From NCBI GenBank assembly GCA_902585605.1, contig CACIED010000001.1, positions 1 through 64,000 on the forward strand: a stretch of DNA of 64,000 nt, in the 5' to 3' direction. Below are positions 35,801 through 44,977 of the stretch, piece by piece. Under the pieces are notes generated by a model that did no database searches, was not told where the DNA came from, and was given only the letters and a program-made list of their open reading frames with translations. The position numbers were made by a program, and so were the translations under genes. Numbering within the stretch: the first letter of the stretch is position 1; each line of letters starts with the position of its first letter. The stretch is from an uncultured Alphaproteobacteria bacterium. GTDB lineage: Bacteria > Pseudomonadota > Alphaproteobacteria > HIMB59 > GCA-002718135.

Positions 35801-36714
35801 TGGCAAAGTCTTCACTAGATAAGAAATTTGATCAAATAAGAAAACGTGAAGAGGAAAAAACTTTTTCTACGAAAAAAAGAAGTAGAATAGTTAATAAATT
35901 TTTAAATAACCGTTTAGCAGTTTTAGGTTTAATCATTTTTACAATAATTATTTTAGCTTCTATTTTTGCTCCTCTTCTCTCACCATACGATCCGATGCGA
36001 GTAGATTTACGTTCCATGAGACAACCGCCATCATTTGATCATTGGTTTGGAACAGATAGTACAGGGCGAGATGTGTTTACAAGGGTCTTATTTGGAGGCA
36101 GAGTTTCAATATTTATTGGTTTAGGAAGTGCTATTCTATCAGCTGTTGTGGGAATAGCAGTTGGTTGTTACGCTGGATATAAAGGTGGTTGGATTGATGT
36201 TATTGCTCTTAGAATTTCTGAAATATTTATGTCTTTCCCTCAAATTATTTTAGTTTTATTACTTGTATCCATCACAGGTCAAAGTTTGTTTAATTTAATG
36301 GCCATATTTATTCTTACAGGTTGGGGAGGTATGTACAGGCTTGCTCGAGCTAGAATGTTATCCTTAAGAGAGGAAGAATATGTTCAAGCACTAAGAAGTT
36401 TTGGCTTATCTACATTTACGATATGCTACAAACATATGTTGCCAAATGCTTTAAGCCCCATAATGGTAAACATTACTCTATCAACTGCAATGTTTATTTT
36501 AACAGAAGCAGGACTAAGTTTTCTTGGTTTAGGAGTTCCATTAAATATTCCTACATGGGGAAACATTTTAAATGTAGCACAAGATATTTTAATTTTACAA
36601 AACTATTGGTGGATGTGGGGACCTGTTGGAATTGTTATTTCAGTTTTTGTTCTTTGTGTTAATTTTATAGGAGATGGTCTACGAGATTCAACTGATCCAT
36701 CACAGCAAGGTTAG
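35800..36714 (+). CDS. Family-5-type ABC importer permease (DppC/OppC-like)
   Basis: Inner-membrane permease of 304 residues. A basic cytoplasmic N terminus (about 40 residues, many Lys/Arg) precedes the first helix. Family motifs are FGTDSTGRDVFTRVLFGGRV near residue 85, the EAA loop EEYVQALRSFGLSTFTICYK near 190, and TEAGLSFLGLGVPLNIPTWG. It forms the channel with the DppB-like protein. It ends two bases before the first ATPase gene. Confidence 0.94.
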   Translation: MAKSSLDKKFDQIRKREEEKTFSTKKRSRIVNKFLNNRLAVLGLIIFTIIILASIFAPLLSPYDPMRVDLRSMRQPPSFDHWFGTDSTGRDVFTRVLFGGRVSIFIGLGSAILSAVVGIAVGCYAGYKGGWIDVIALRISEIFMSFPQIILVLLLVSITGQSLFNLMAIFILTGWGGMYRLARARMLSLREEEYVQALRSFGLSTFTICYKHMLPNALSPIMVNITLSTAMFILTEAGLSFLGLGVPLNIPTWGNILNVAQDILILQNYWWMWGPVGIVISVFVLCVNFIGDGLRDSTDPSQQG

Positions 36715-36716
36715 TA

Positions 36717-37730
36717 ATGGAAGATAAAAATAATATAGCGCTTTCAGTTAGAGATCTTAAAACTTTTTTTTATACCAATAATCGATGCAACAAAGCAGTT
36801 AATGGAGTATCCTTTGATGTTGAAAAAGGTAAAACACTTTGTATCGTTGGTGAAAGTGGTTGTGGCAAAAGTGTTACCGCAGCTACAATTATGCAATTAC
36901 TTCCAACACTATCAAGAATTGAAGAGGGTGAAATTAAATTTCAAAAAGATGATAAAATTATCAATATTGAAAAATTAGAAAAAAATGGAAAAGAAATGAG
37001 GGAGATTAGAGGGTCAGATATTGCAATGATATTCCAAGATCCCATGACAGCACTTAATCCTGTTTACACAGTCGGATTTCAAATAAGTGAAAATCTTAAG
37101 TATCATACTAATCTCAATAAAAAAGAAATAAGGGAAAAGTGTATTTCTCTTCTCAATGACATGGGCATACCACTTCCAGAAAAAAGAGTTGATGAATATC
37201 CTCACAGTTATTCTGGTGGGATGAGGCAAAGAGCAATGATAGCAATGGCCATGGCTTGTAATCCAAAAATATTAATTGCCGATGAGCCAACAACAGCTCT
37301 AGATGTTACAATTCAAGCACAAATATTTGAGCTAATGGATAAATTAAAAAAAGAAAATGATACAGCTATTATTCTTATAACACATGATATGGGAGTTGTT
37401 GCTGAGTTAGCTGATAATGTTGCAGTGATGTATATGGGAAACATTGTTGAGGCTGGAACAGCAGATGATGTTTTAAGACGACCAACACATCCATATACTA
37501 AAGCTCTTTTAGAATCAGTACCTGTACTTGGAAGAGGAAAAAATCAAGATATTAATCCTATTAAAGGATCAACACCTGATCCCTATAATAGACCTATTGG
37601 TTGTCAATTTGCTCCAAGGTGTAATTGGCAAACAGAAAGTTGTGACGTGATGCCAGAAATCACTCAAATAAATGAAACTCACCAAGTAAGATGTCACAAG
37701 TACGAACAATTTTTTGAGAAATATAAATGA
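36717..37730 (+). CDS. ABC importer ATPase (DppD/OppD-like)
   Basis: ATP-binding subunit of 337 residues. Walker A is GESGCGKS near 46-53, the Q loop FQDPMTALNPV, the signature YSGGMRQR and Walker B ILIADEPTTALD are intact, and the C-terminal oligopeptide/dipeptide extension is present (IKGSTPDPYNRPIGCQFAPR with cysteines that bind a 4Fe-4S cluster in some DppD-like subunits). It powers import with its DppF-like partner, whose start overlaps its stop by four bases. Confidence 0.95.
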   Translation: MEDKNNIALSVRDLKTFFYTNNRCNKAVNGVSFDVEKGKTLCIVGESGCGKSVTAATIMQLLPTLSRIEEGEIKFQKDDKIINIEKLEKNGKEMREIRGSDIAMIFQDPMTALNPVYTVGFQISENLKYHTNLNKKEIREKCISLLNDMGIPLPEKRVDEYPHSYSGGMRQRAMIAMAMACNPKILIADEPTTALDVTIQAQIFELMDKLKKENDTAIILITHDMGVVAELADNVAVMYMGNIVEAGTADDVLRRPTHPYTKALLESVPVLGRGKNQDINPIKGSTPDPYNRPIGCQFAPRCNWQTESCDVMPEITQINETHQVRCHKYEQFFEKYK

Positions 37731-38734
37731 AAAAAGAGATTCTTAAATTACGCGGTGTAAAAGTACATTTTCCAGTACAAGCGGGTGTTTTTAATCGTAT
37801 TGTAGGACATGTTTTGGCTGTTGATGGAGTAGATTTAGATATTTTTAGAGGTGAAGTTTTAGGTCTAGCTGGAGAAAGTGGTTGTGGAAAGACAACTCTT
37901 GGTAAAGCCATCCTAAGATTGGTAGAACCTACAGACGGAGAAGTAAAATATATTTCACAAGATGATGATGAGACAGAATTAACATCTTTAGAAAAAAAGG
38001 ATATGGATCCATTTCGAAAGAAGTTGCAAATAGTCTTTCAGGATCCGCACTCTTCTCTTAATCCTTCATTTACAATTTTTGGCTCCCTTCAAGATCCATT
38101 AAAAAAATTTGGTATAAAATCAAAAGAGGAAAGAAGAAAAATTATTGGTGATCTCCTAGAAGCAGTAAATATGCGCAGAGAATATATGGATAGATATCCT
38201 CACGAATTTTCAGGAGGACAAAGACAAAGAATTGGTATTGTCAGAGCTTTATGTCTTGAGCCGGAACTTATAGTTTGTGATGAAGCGGTTAGTGCTCTTG
38301 ATGTATCAATTCAGGCACAAGTACTAAAATTATTAATGCAACTTAAGAAAGAAAAAAATCTAACCTACCTTTTCATTACTCATGATTTGAGTGTAACAGA
38401 ATATCTATGTGATCGAATTGCTGTTATGTATCTTGGGAGAATTGTTGAACTTTGTGATTCTGAAGATCTATATAATAATACTCTTCACCCCTACTCTGAA
38501 GCTTTGATTTCAGCTATCCCAGTTGCAGATCTTGACAAACAAACGAAAAGAATTGTTTTGGAAGGAGATGTACCAAGTCCAGTTAATCCACCTAAAGGCT
38601 GTCCTTTTCATCCTCGGTGTCCTAAAGCAACTGACATTTGTAAAACTGAGGTACCAACATTAAAAAAATATTCAACAAATGGTAATGAACACTATGCATC
38701 TTGCCACTTAATTGATTTACCCGAAATTAGCTAA
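37727..38734 (+). CDS. ABC importer ATPase (DppF/OppF-like)
   Basis: Second ATP-binding subunit of 335 residues. Walker A GESGCGKT is near residue 47, Q loop VFQDPHSSLNP, signature FSGGQRQRIGI and Walker B ELIVCDEAVSALD. The C-terminal extension VPSPVNPPKGCPFHPRCPKA carries the usual Cys residues. The stop abuts the nanA start with no gap, tying the transporter to sialic acid lyase at the level of translation. Confidence 0.95.
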   Translation: MKKEILKLRGVKVHFPVQAGVFNRIVGHVLAVDGVDLDIFRGEVLGLAGESGCGKTTLGKAILRLVEPTDGEVKYISQDDDETELTSLEKKDMDPFRKKLQIVFQDPHSSLNPSFTIFGSLQDPLKKFGIKSKEERRKIIGDLLEAVNMRREYMDRYPHEFSGGQRQRIGIVRALCLEPELIVCDEAVSALDVSIQAQVLKLLMQLKKEKNLTYLFITHDLSVTEYLCDRIAVMYLGRIVELCDSEDLYNNTLHPYSEALISAIPVADLDKQTKRIVLEGDVPSPVNPPKGCPFHPRCPKATDICKTEVPTLKKYSTNGNEHYASCHLIDLPEIS

Positions 38735-39664
38735 ATGTCTAAATATGATCCAAAAGATCTAAATGGTGTTATGCCTGCTATGATCACATCGATTAATAAA
38801 GATGAAACTATAAACAAGGAAGGTTTAAGACAAATAATCAATCATTTAATAGCCGAAAATGTTAATGGCTTGTACGTAACAGGTAGTACAGGTGAAACTT
38901 TTTTAATGTCACCAGAAGAAAAAAAAGAAGTGCTTGATATTATTGTTGAAGAAGTAAATGGCAGAGTTCCTGTTATTGCGCATGTTGGATCTATTGGAAC
39001 TAAAATTACAACTGATCTAGCAAAATATGCCACTCATGCTGGAGTCGACGCATTATCAGCATTGCCACCTTTTTATTACAATTTTTCTAATGAAGAGATT
39101 TATAATTATTATAGTGACATAGCTCAATCCTCACATTTGCCAATTATTATATATAATATTAGTCACGCAAATTTGATGGACATTGATATGTTAAAAAGAT
39201 TGGCCGCTATAGATAATATTAAAGGAGTTAAATATACGGCAGCAACTCATTTTAATTTTGAGAAAATAAAAAAGGAGATTGGAGCATATTTTAAAATTTA
39301 TTCTGGTATGGATGAAATGGCTATCTCTGGTCTGATATCAGGTGCTGATGGTATGATTGGATCGTTTTATAATTTAATGCCAGAAATGTTTGTAGGAATT
39401 TTTCAAAATATGAAAAATGGTAATGTTGTTGAGGCAAAAAAATTACAAGACAGAGTCAATATGATCATTTTGTATGCTTTAAAAAAATCAGGTTATCCAT
39501 TTATTAAAATGGGATTAAGTTGGATGGGAATTGATTCAGGGTATGTAAGGAAGCCTTTTTCAAGTATTGTCAATACAGAGATAGAAAAGGGAATAAAAGA
39601 TGATTTAAAAAAATTAATGTCGGAAAATGATCTTTCAGAAATAAAATTTTTAAAAGCATTATAA
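38735..39664 (+). CDS. nanA: N-acetylneuraminate lyase
   Basis: Class I aldolase of the DHDPS/NAL family, 309 residues, expected to split N-acetylneuraminate (or a close relative) into pyruvate and N-acetylmannosamine. Visible are GLYVTGSTGETFLMSPEEK (residues 45-63), IAHVGS, LPPFYYNFSNEEIYNYY, IIIYNISHA with Tyr140, GVKYTAATHF with Schiff-base Lys166, and SGADGMIGSFYNLMPEMFVG. These agree with E. coli NanA more than with DapA. It is followed at once by nanE and nanK, which fixes the pathway. Close relatives acting on other 2-keto-3-deoxy acids remain possible. Confidence 0.9.
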   Translation: MSKYDPKDLNGVMPAMITSINKDETINKEGLRQIINHLIAENVNGLYVTGSTGETFLMSPEEKKEVLDIIVEEVNGRVPVIAHVGSIGTKITTDLAKYATHAGVDALSALPPFYYNFSNEEIYNYYSDIAQSSHLPIIIYNISHANLMDIDMLKRLAAIDNIKGVKYTAATHFNFEKIKKEIGAYFKIYSGMDEMAISGLISGADGMIGSFYNLMPEMFVGIFQNMKNGNVVEAKKLQDRVNMIILYALKKSGYPFIKMGLSWMGIDSGYVRKPFSSIVNTEIEKGIKDDLKKLMSENDLSEIKFLKAL

Positions 39665-39672
39665 TTAACTTT

Positions 39673-40347
39673 GTGAAAAAAAATATTTTAAAAAAATTAA
39701 AAAATAAAATCATTGTATCATGTCAGCCTAATGAGGGTGGGCCTCAAGACAAGACGTCTATTGTTGTTTCAATGGCAGAAGCTGCAATTATAGGAGGTTG
39801 TGGTGGTGTGCGAATTGAAGGAGAAAAAAATATACGAGCAGTCAAAAAAAATATTTCTTTACCAATAATTGGCATAATAAAAAATGACTTAGATAACTTT
39901 AAAGTTAGAATTACGCCTCTCTTAAAAGATGTCGATAAAATTATTAATAGTGGTGCAGATATAATAGCATATGATGCCACAAATAGGAAAAGGCCTTTTC
40001 CAACAAAAGAAATTATTTTAAAAATTAAAAAAGCAAATCGTTTAGCTATGGCAGATTGCTCAAATCTAGATGATGCTAAAAAAGCTATTTTAGAGGGTGC
40101 TGATATTATTGGAACAACACTTGCTGGCTATGTTGGTAAACAAGTGAAAGATACGGATAAACCAAATATAAAATTAATTAAAGAATTTAAAAAACTGAAT
40201 TGCTTTGTAATGGCTGAAGGTCGTTACAACACTCCAGAGCTTGCAAAGCAAGCTATACAAGCAGGAGCAGATGCAGTTACAATTGGAAGTGCTATTACGC
40301 GTATTGATAATATTACGAGTTGGTTTGTAAAAAAAATTAAAAATTAA
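39673..40347 (+). CDS. nanE: N-acetylmannosamine-6-phosphate 2-epimerase
   Basis: TIM-barrel epimerase of 224 residues converting ManNAc-6-phosphate to GlcNAc-6-phosphate. Family stretches are IVSCQPNEGGPQDK at the N terminus, GGCGGVRIEGEKNIRAVKK, PIIGIIKNDLDN (catalytic Lys70), IIAYDATNRKRP, MADCSNLDDA and VMAEGRYNTPELA (Glu182), and GADAVTIGSAITR, the phosphate loop. It starts with GTG, nine bases after nanA, and ends two bases before nanK. Confidence 0.93.
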   Translation: MKKNILKKLKNKIIVSCQPNEGGPQDKTSIVVSMAEAAIIGGCGGVRIEGEKNIRAVKKNISLPIIGIIKNDLDNFKVRITPLLKDVDKIINSGADIIAYDATNRKRPFPTKEIILKIKKANRLAMADCSNLDDAKKAILEGADIIGTTLAGYVGKQVKDTDKPNIKLIKEFKKLNCFVMAEGRYNTPELAKQAIQAGADAVTIGSAITRIDNITSWFVKKIKN

Positions 40348-40348
40348 A

Positions 40349-41230
40349 ATGAATAAAAAAATATTTAACAAATCAGGTATCGCAATTGATTTTGGAGCAA
40401 CTAAGATATCAGTATCTCAAATATTTAAAGGAAAGTTTAAAAAAACTATTACTGAGCCAACTTCAATACACAAAATAGCAAATAATTACATTCAACAAAT
40501 TGAAAAAAATATTAAAAACTTAAATATATCTAAATCTAAAAAAATAGGCATTGCTATTACAGGAAGGGTTGACCAATACGGAAATTGGTACCCAGTAAAT
40601 AAAGAAAATTTAGGAAATTTCAAAATACCCCTTAAAAAACTTATAGAAAAAAAATTTAATACAGCTTCTACAATAATAAATGATGCAACAGCTGCAGCTT
40701 TGGGAGAAGCAAATTATGGAAAAGGTTTTAAATACAAACGTGTGGGATATATTACAATTTCAAGTGGTATAGGAGTTGGTGTAATTTTAAACAATAAACC
40801 TCTTCTCTCAGAAAATGGATTAGCAGGACATTTAGGATTTACAACTTCAACGTTAGCAAAAACAAAATGTGGGAGTGGTAGAATTGGAACTTTTGAAAGT
40901 ATCGCTTCTGGTAAAGCAATGAGTAAAATTGCTAAACAAAAAGGTCATAAAAATATTAGTGCTAAAGAAATTTTTAAGCTTAGTTTTCAAAATAAAAAAT
41001 GGGCAAAGGAAATAATCGATCTATCTGCCAAATCTGTCTCAGAACTGTGTGCAAATTTGAAAGCTATATTTGATATAGACATAATTATTCTTGGTGGAAG
41101 TATTGGAATGGCACAAGGTTATGTAGAGCTCGTAAAAAAAAATTTGAAAAAAGAACCTAAATTATTTCACGTAAAAGTAGTAAAGTCATCTCTTGGAGTA
41201 AAAGCATCAAAAATGGGTGTTTTGCTATAA
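40349..41230 (+). CDS. nanK: ROK-family N-acetylmannosamine kinase
   Basis: ROK sugar kinase of 293 residues, expected to make ManNAc-6-phosphate, the nanE substrate. The phosphate loop is GIAIDFGATKISVSQ (Asp14), the catalytic base is in INDATAAALGEANYGKG (Asp112), and the sugar-binding ENGLAGHLGF has His161. The ROK zinc motif (CxCGxxGCxE) is degenerate: KCGSGRIGTFES keeps only one cysteine (Cys174), so no structural zinc is expected. Its place directly after nanA and nanE supports the assignment; substrate range is not provable from sequence. Confidence 0.85.
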   Translation: MNKKIFNKSGIAIDFGATKISVSQIFKGKFKKTITEPTSIHKIANNYIQQIEKNIKNLNISKSKKIGIAITGRVDQYGNWYPVNKENLGNFKIPLKKLIEKKFNTASTIINDATAAALGEANYGKGFKYKRVGYITISSGIGVGVILNNKPLLSENGLAGHLGFTTSTLAKTKCGSGRIGTFESIASGKAMSKIAKQKGHKNISAKEIFKLSFQNKKWAKEIIDLSAKSVSELCANLKAIFDIDIIILGGSIGMAQGYVELVKKNLKKEPKLFHVKVVKSSLGVKASKMGVLL

Positions 41231-41280
41231 ACACAAGAAACTGATTGTGCTTTTAATGAAAATTGCATAGGTTAATTAAA

Positions 41281-42582
41281 ATGCGAAAAGGACAAAAATT
41301 ATATTCTAAAGCAAAGCAAATTGTTGCTGGTGGAAATATGCTTTTATCAAAAAGACCTGAAATGTTTTTACCTGAACATTGGCCTGCTTATTTTACTAAA
41401 ACAAGAGGTTGTGAAGTATGGGATCTCGATGGAAATAAATACATAGATACCTTGATGATGCCAGGAACTAATTCACTTGGCTATAGTCATCCAGAAGTCG
41501 ATGAAGCTGTCAAAGAAACAGTCGGGAATGGAAATATGTCTTCCCTAAATGCCCCGGAAGAAGTTGAGCTCACGGAAAGATTAGTTGAACTACATCCATG
41601 GGCTGATATGGCAAGATTTGCAAGATCAGGAGGTGAAGCTAATTCAGTCGCTATTCGTCTTTCAAGAGCTGCGTCCGGAAGAGATAATGTAGCATTTTGT
41701 GGATATCATGGCTGGCACGACTGGTACTTAGCTTCAAATTTATCTGACTCAAAAGGGTTAGATGGTCACCTTCTACCAGGTTTAAATCCTCATGGTGTAC
41801 CACAAAATCTCAAAGGAAGTGTATATCCATTCGAATATAATAATTTTGATAAACTAGAAAACTTAGTCAAAACTAAAAATATAGGCGTTATCAAAATGGA
41901 AGTTTACCGAAACAAAGAACCAGAAAATAATTTTTTACAAAGAGTTAGAAAATTAGCAAACGATAATAATATTGTTTTAGTATTTGATGAATGTACATCA
42001 GGATTTAGAAAAAATTATGGTGGCTTGCATATGCTTTATGATGTTGAGCCTGACGTTGCAATGTTTGGAAAAGCTCTTGGAAATGGATATGCTGTAACTG
42101 CAGTCCTTGGTAAAAGAGAGGTAATGCAAGCAGCAGAAAAATCTTTTATAAGTAGCACCTTTTGGACTGAACGAATTGGATCTAGTGCTGGTCTTGCAAC
42201 ACTAAAAGTTATGGATAAAGAAAAATCATGGGAAAAAATTACAAAAATTGGTGAATACGTAAATAGTGAGTGGATGAACTTGTCTAAAGAATTTGATCTT
42301 CCAATTACTATTAGTGGATTAGCGGCACTGACAACATTTTCATTTAAAAGTGAAAATGCATTGGCCTATAAAACATTTATTACTCAAGAAATGCTTAAAA
42401 AAGGTTATCTTGCTGCAACTGCAGTCTATGTTTGTACTGCACACACAAAAGATATCATTGATGGTTACATTGAAAATATACGCCCTATTTTTCAAACGAT
42501 AAAAGAGTGTGAGGATGGAAGAAATATTATGGATTTATTAGAGGGCCCTATTGCACATAATGGTTTTAAACGATTAAACTAA
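41281..42582 (+). CDS. Class III aminotransferase (glutamate-1-semialdehyde aminomutase-like)
   Basis: PLP enzyme of about 433 residues with FARSGGEANSVAIRLSRAAS near 113, FCGYHGWHDWYLASNL, LVFDECTSGFRKNYGG (Asp236) and AMFGKALGNGYAVTAVLGK with Schiff-base Lys264. It resembles HemL and SpsF/NeuN-type sugar aminotransferases seen near nonulosonic acid genes, not ArgD. Its role may be to transfer or remove an amino group on a keto-sugar or keto-acid. A TTG six codons upstream is an alternative start; ATG at 41281 gives the usual beginning. It lies 50 bases after nanK and overlaps the convergent MlrC gene by four bases. Confidence 0.82.
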   Translation: MRKGQKLYSKAKQIVAGGNMLLSKRPEMFLPEHWPAYFTKTRGCEVWDLDGNKYIDTLMMPGTNSLGYSHPEVDEAVKETVGNGNMSSLNAPEEVELTERLVELHPWADMARFARSGGEANSVAIRLSRAASGRDNVAFCGYHGWHDWYLASNLSDSKGLDGHLLPGLNPHGVPQNLKGSVYPFEYNNFDKLENLVKTKNIGVIKMEVYRNKEPENNFLQRVRKLANDNNIVLVFDECTSGFRKNYGGLHMLYDVEPDVAMFGKALGNGYAVTAVLGKREVMQAAEKSFISSTFWTERIGSSAGLATLKVMDKEKSWEKITKIGEYVNSEWMNLSKEFDLPITISGLAALTTFSFKSENALAYKTFITQEMLKKGYLAATAVYVCTAHTKDIIDGYIENIRPIFQTIKECEDGRNIMDLLEGPIAHNGFKRLN

Positions 42583-44066
42583 TCTAAAGATATAATTTTA
42601 TTTCCAATTTTTTTAAAAGGCAATCTTTTTAAATTACTTGTACAAAGACCTTGGCTATCAATATAAAAACTCAGAGATGCAATTGGATCATAAGCATCTT
42701 TATGAGACACAGCTGCTTTAATTATTATTAATTTTGCATCTCTAGGATTAATACCTTGTGAAGTTAGTTGACCTAAATCCATTGGTGGTGTTTTAATTGA
42801 TGTTAACAATAAGGTTAATTGATCATTTTTTAATACAGCTGAAGGGCCCATATTAATTTTTGTTCCCATCATTGAAGCTAAGTGAGATTGTTTATTTTCA
42901 AGTTCAAATCTCCCATCAGAAATTCTTTCTAAATTTGCTTTAATAAAAATAGGTTTGCCATGAAATGCATCAAATTTTGCACCTATATGTAGCTGAACTT
43001 CATTATTAATATGAGCTTTATGACAAGCATCTGCAGCTTCAGGATCATTAATGATAGCAACGATCCCGGTATGATTAGTTTGTAATAATCGATCTAATAA
43101 ATCAGTAGCATCTCCTGGTGTTCCTCCACCAATATTATCAGCTGGTTCAATTAGTAAAATAGGTTTTTTAATTTCTGTAATATTATCAATCACATTTAGA
43201 GCCTCATCCAGAGAATTTTCTTTTGGATAACCATCTTTAATTTTTGCTTCTAGTATATTGACCAATTTATCTAGGTAATTTTTTGCATTACTAATTTTTC
43301 CTCTGGTACAACAATTTATACTAAAACCACAATCTGGAATATCGGCGTATGAATATCCTGCCATAACATTAATGCATATGATCTCTGGGTCTTTCTTCTC
43401 AATTTTTAATGCTTCTTCTAAAATTGTTTTCATTGGATCATTTACTGTACCAACACCTGTTGGAGGTAAAATATATTTTGTATCCAGATGTACTTGTTTT
43501 ACATTAGGATCTAGAAAAAGGTCATTTAAAATTGATGCAGCTTTAACTGCTGTTTCTCTAGAATCACTGTGAGGGTTTTTTCTATATGCATAAACACATG
43601 TACTATACTTAATCATATTTTCTGAAACATTGGCGTGTAAATCTAAAACAGCAACAATAGGAATAGATATATTTTCTTTTGATAAAAAACTTTGAATATC
43701 TCTGAGAAAATCTCCCTCAAAATCATCATGGTTAGTGCTTACCATAGCTCCATGTAAAACTAAGAAAATAGCATCTATGTTGTGACAAGAAACTTTTAAT
43801 TTTTCAAAGAAATTTTTTTTAAAATAGTTTTCTGATTCTTCATCAACAGTACCTGAAGGTCTGGCTGACATTTGAATTCCTGGAACTATATTCCAATTTT
43901 GACCAGAAGCATATTCTATAAAACCATCTGTTGGAGATCCATTACCAGTGTTTTCATTAATTATTTCTTCATCATGAAAAATAACAAAATCTTTTAAAGT
44001 AGTTGGTTCACCTAAAAATGTATGGGTTTCATGATATATACCTGAGAGAAAAATATTTTTAGACAT
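42579..44066 (-). CDS. MlrC/M81-family metallopeptidase-like protein
   Basis: A 495-residue protein of the MlrC family. Conserved stretches are SGIYHETHTFL at the N terminus, AIFLVLHGAMVSTNHDDFEG, VAVLDLHANVSENMI, and AYRKNPHSDSRETAVKAA; a C-terminal domain begins with LLIEPADNIGGGTPGD. MlrC of microcystin degraders is a zinc enzyme opening the last linear fragment; most marine relatives act on unknown amides or lactams. It is the last gene of a five-gene minus-strand operon with a DapA-like lyase, a class IV aminotransferase and two PhyH proteins, so an amidohydrolase step in degrading a nitrogen compound is plausible. Confidence 0.85.
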   Translation of the reverse strand: MSKNIFLSGIYHETHTFLGEPTTLKDFVIFHDEEIINENTGNGSPTDGFIEYASGQNWNIVPGIQMSARPSGTVDEESENYFKKNFFEKLKVSCHNIDAIFLVLHGAMVSTNHDDFEGDFLRDIQSFLSKENISIPIVAVLDLHANVSENMIKYSTCVYAYRKNPHSDSRETAVKAASILNDLFLDPNVKQVHLDTKYILPPTGVGTVNDPMKTILEEALKIEKKDPEIICINVMAGYSYADIPDCGFSINCCTRGKISNAKNYLDKLVNILEAKIKDGYPKENSLDEALNVIDNITEIKKPILLIEPADNIGGGTPGDATDLLDRLLQTNHTGIVAIINDPEAADACHKAHINNEVQLHIGAKFDAFHGKPIFIKANLERISDGRFELENKQSHLASMMGTKINMGPSAVLKNDQLTLLLTSIKTPPMDLGQLTSQGINPRDAKLIIIKAAVSHKDAYDPIASLSFYIDSQGLCTSNLKRLPFKKIGNKIISLD

Positions 44067-44976
44067 TTAGTATTTCTTCTAATTCATTATTTGCATGTAT
44101 TTTTATTTTTTTTACATCTTCTGCAGTTGCTCCGTCATATGGCCACAGAACTTTTTCAGATACTGGTCCCCATCCACCAACAGAAGCGAGTAATTTATCT
44201 AAACCAGTGTTTGATAATTTATTAGCAAAAGGTAAAATATGTTGTTTCATAAAGTTTAGGACTTTTGCTTCTAGTTGTTTTGCTTTTTCATAATCTTTCT
44301 CGATTAAATCCCAAATTTTAACAGCGCCATTTGGGCTTAAACATGCAACATTGGAATAAGATCCATTTGCTCCTAAAGGTTTTCCATATACAACCGTATG
44401 TCCAGGCACAAATACCGAAAAATCATCTAATAATTCTCTTCTTTGTGAGTACCATTGCTCATCACCCCCTGCACATTTAATTCCTACAAGATTTTGAACA
44501 GATTGTTTTAATAATCTAATCTCTTCAAGAGAAAGCAGGACTTTTGCATGAGGAGGATTGTATAAAATCATATAAATATCCTCAACCACCTCTTGCATAC
44601 CTAAAATAAAATTCTTTGATTCATTAAAAGTTGGAGGCCACCAATCTGGTAAGGTAATTTGAAATCCATTTGGTTTTAAACTTACCATTCGCTTTGCTCT
44701 TTCTTGGCAAACTCTTGGATTAGTATGACTTAAACCAAGTTGAAATTTTTTATTCTTTTTTAATGCAATTGTTGAAACTATTTCCGATAATTTATCAAAT
44801 TCTTGTTCTGTTTGATTATGACATTCTGCAGCTGTACCATTAGTATAGATACCAGAAACTTTGGAGTCACATAAAATATGAATCTGTTCTTCAAATGCAA
44901 CCCAGTCAATTTGATTATTATTAATTGGCAAAAGAATAGTTCCCCAAATTCCATTTGGTTTCTCTAGTGTTTTCAT
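44059..44976 (-). CDS. DapA/NanA-superfamily lyase, second copy of the fold
   Basis: Class I aldolase-type protein of 305 residues. SGIYTNGTAAECHNQTEQEF replaces the usual GSTGE loop with NGTAAE; Tyr139 lies in ILYNPPHA and Schiff-base Lys167 in VGIKCAGGDE. It is clearly distinct from the NanA at 38735 and from true DapA, and resembles dihydrodipicolinate-synthase-like proteins of catabolic loci. It should form or split a 2-keto acid C-C bond using pyruvate or an analogue. It overlaps the MlrC gene by eight bases and is one base from the aminotransferase gene. Confidence 0.83.
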   Translation of the reverse strand: MKTLEKPNGIWGTILLPINNNQIDWVAFEEQIHILCDSKVSGIYTNGTAAECHNQTEQEFDKLSEIVSTIALKKNKKFQLGLSHTNPRVCQERAKRMVSLKPNGFQITLPDWWPPTFNESKNFILGMQEVVEDIYMILYNPPHAKVLLSLEEIRLLKQSVQNLVGIKCAGGDEQWYSQRRELLDDFSVFVPGHTVVYGKPLGANGSYSNVACLSPNGAVKIWDLIEKDYEKAKQLEAKVLNFMKQHILPFANKLSNTGLDKLLASVGGWGPVSEKVLWPYDGATAEDVKKIKIHANNELEEILNV

Positions 44977-44977
44977 T

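Noticed and set aside
38735-39664. DapA (dihydrodipicolinate synthase) for the lyase beside the ATPase genes
   Set aside because: The GSTGE, FYYNFS and YNISH regions agree with NanA, and nanE and nanK follow directly.
41232-41249. Small hairpin CACAA/TTGTG after nanK as a terminator
   Set aside because: Only five pairs with an eight-base loop and a short T-run; too weak to call.
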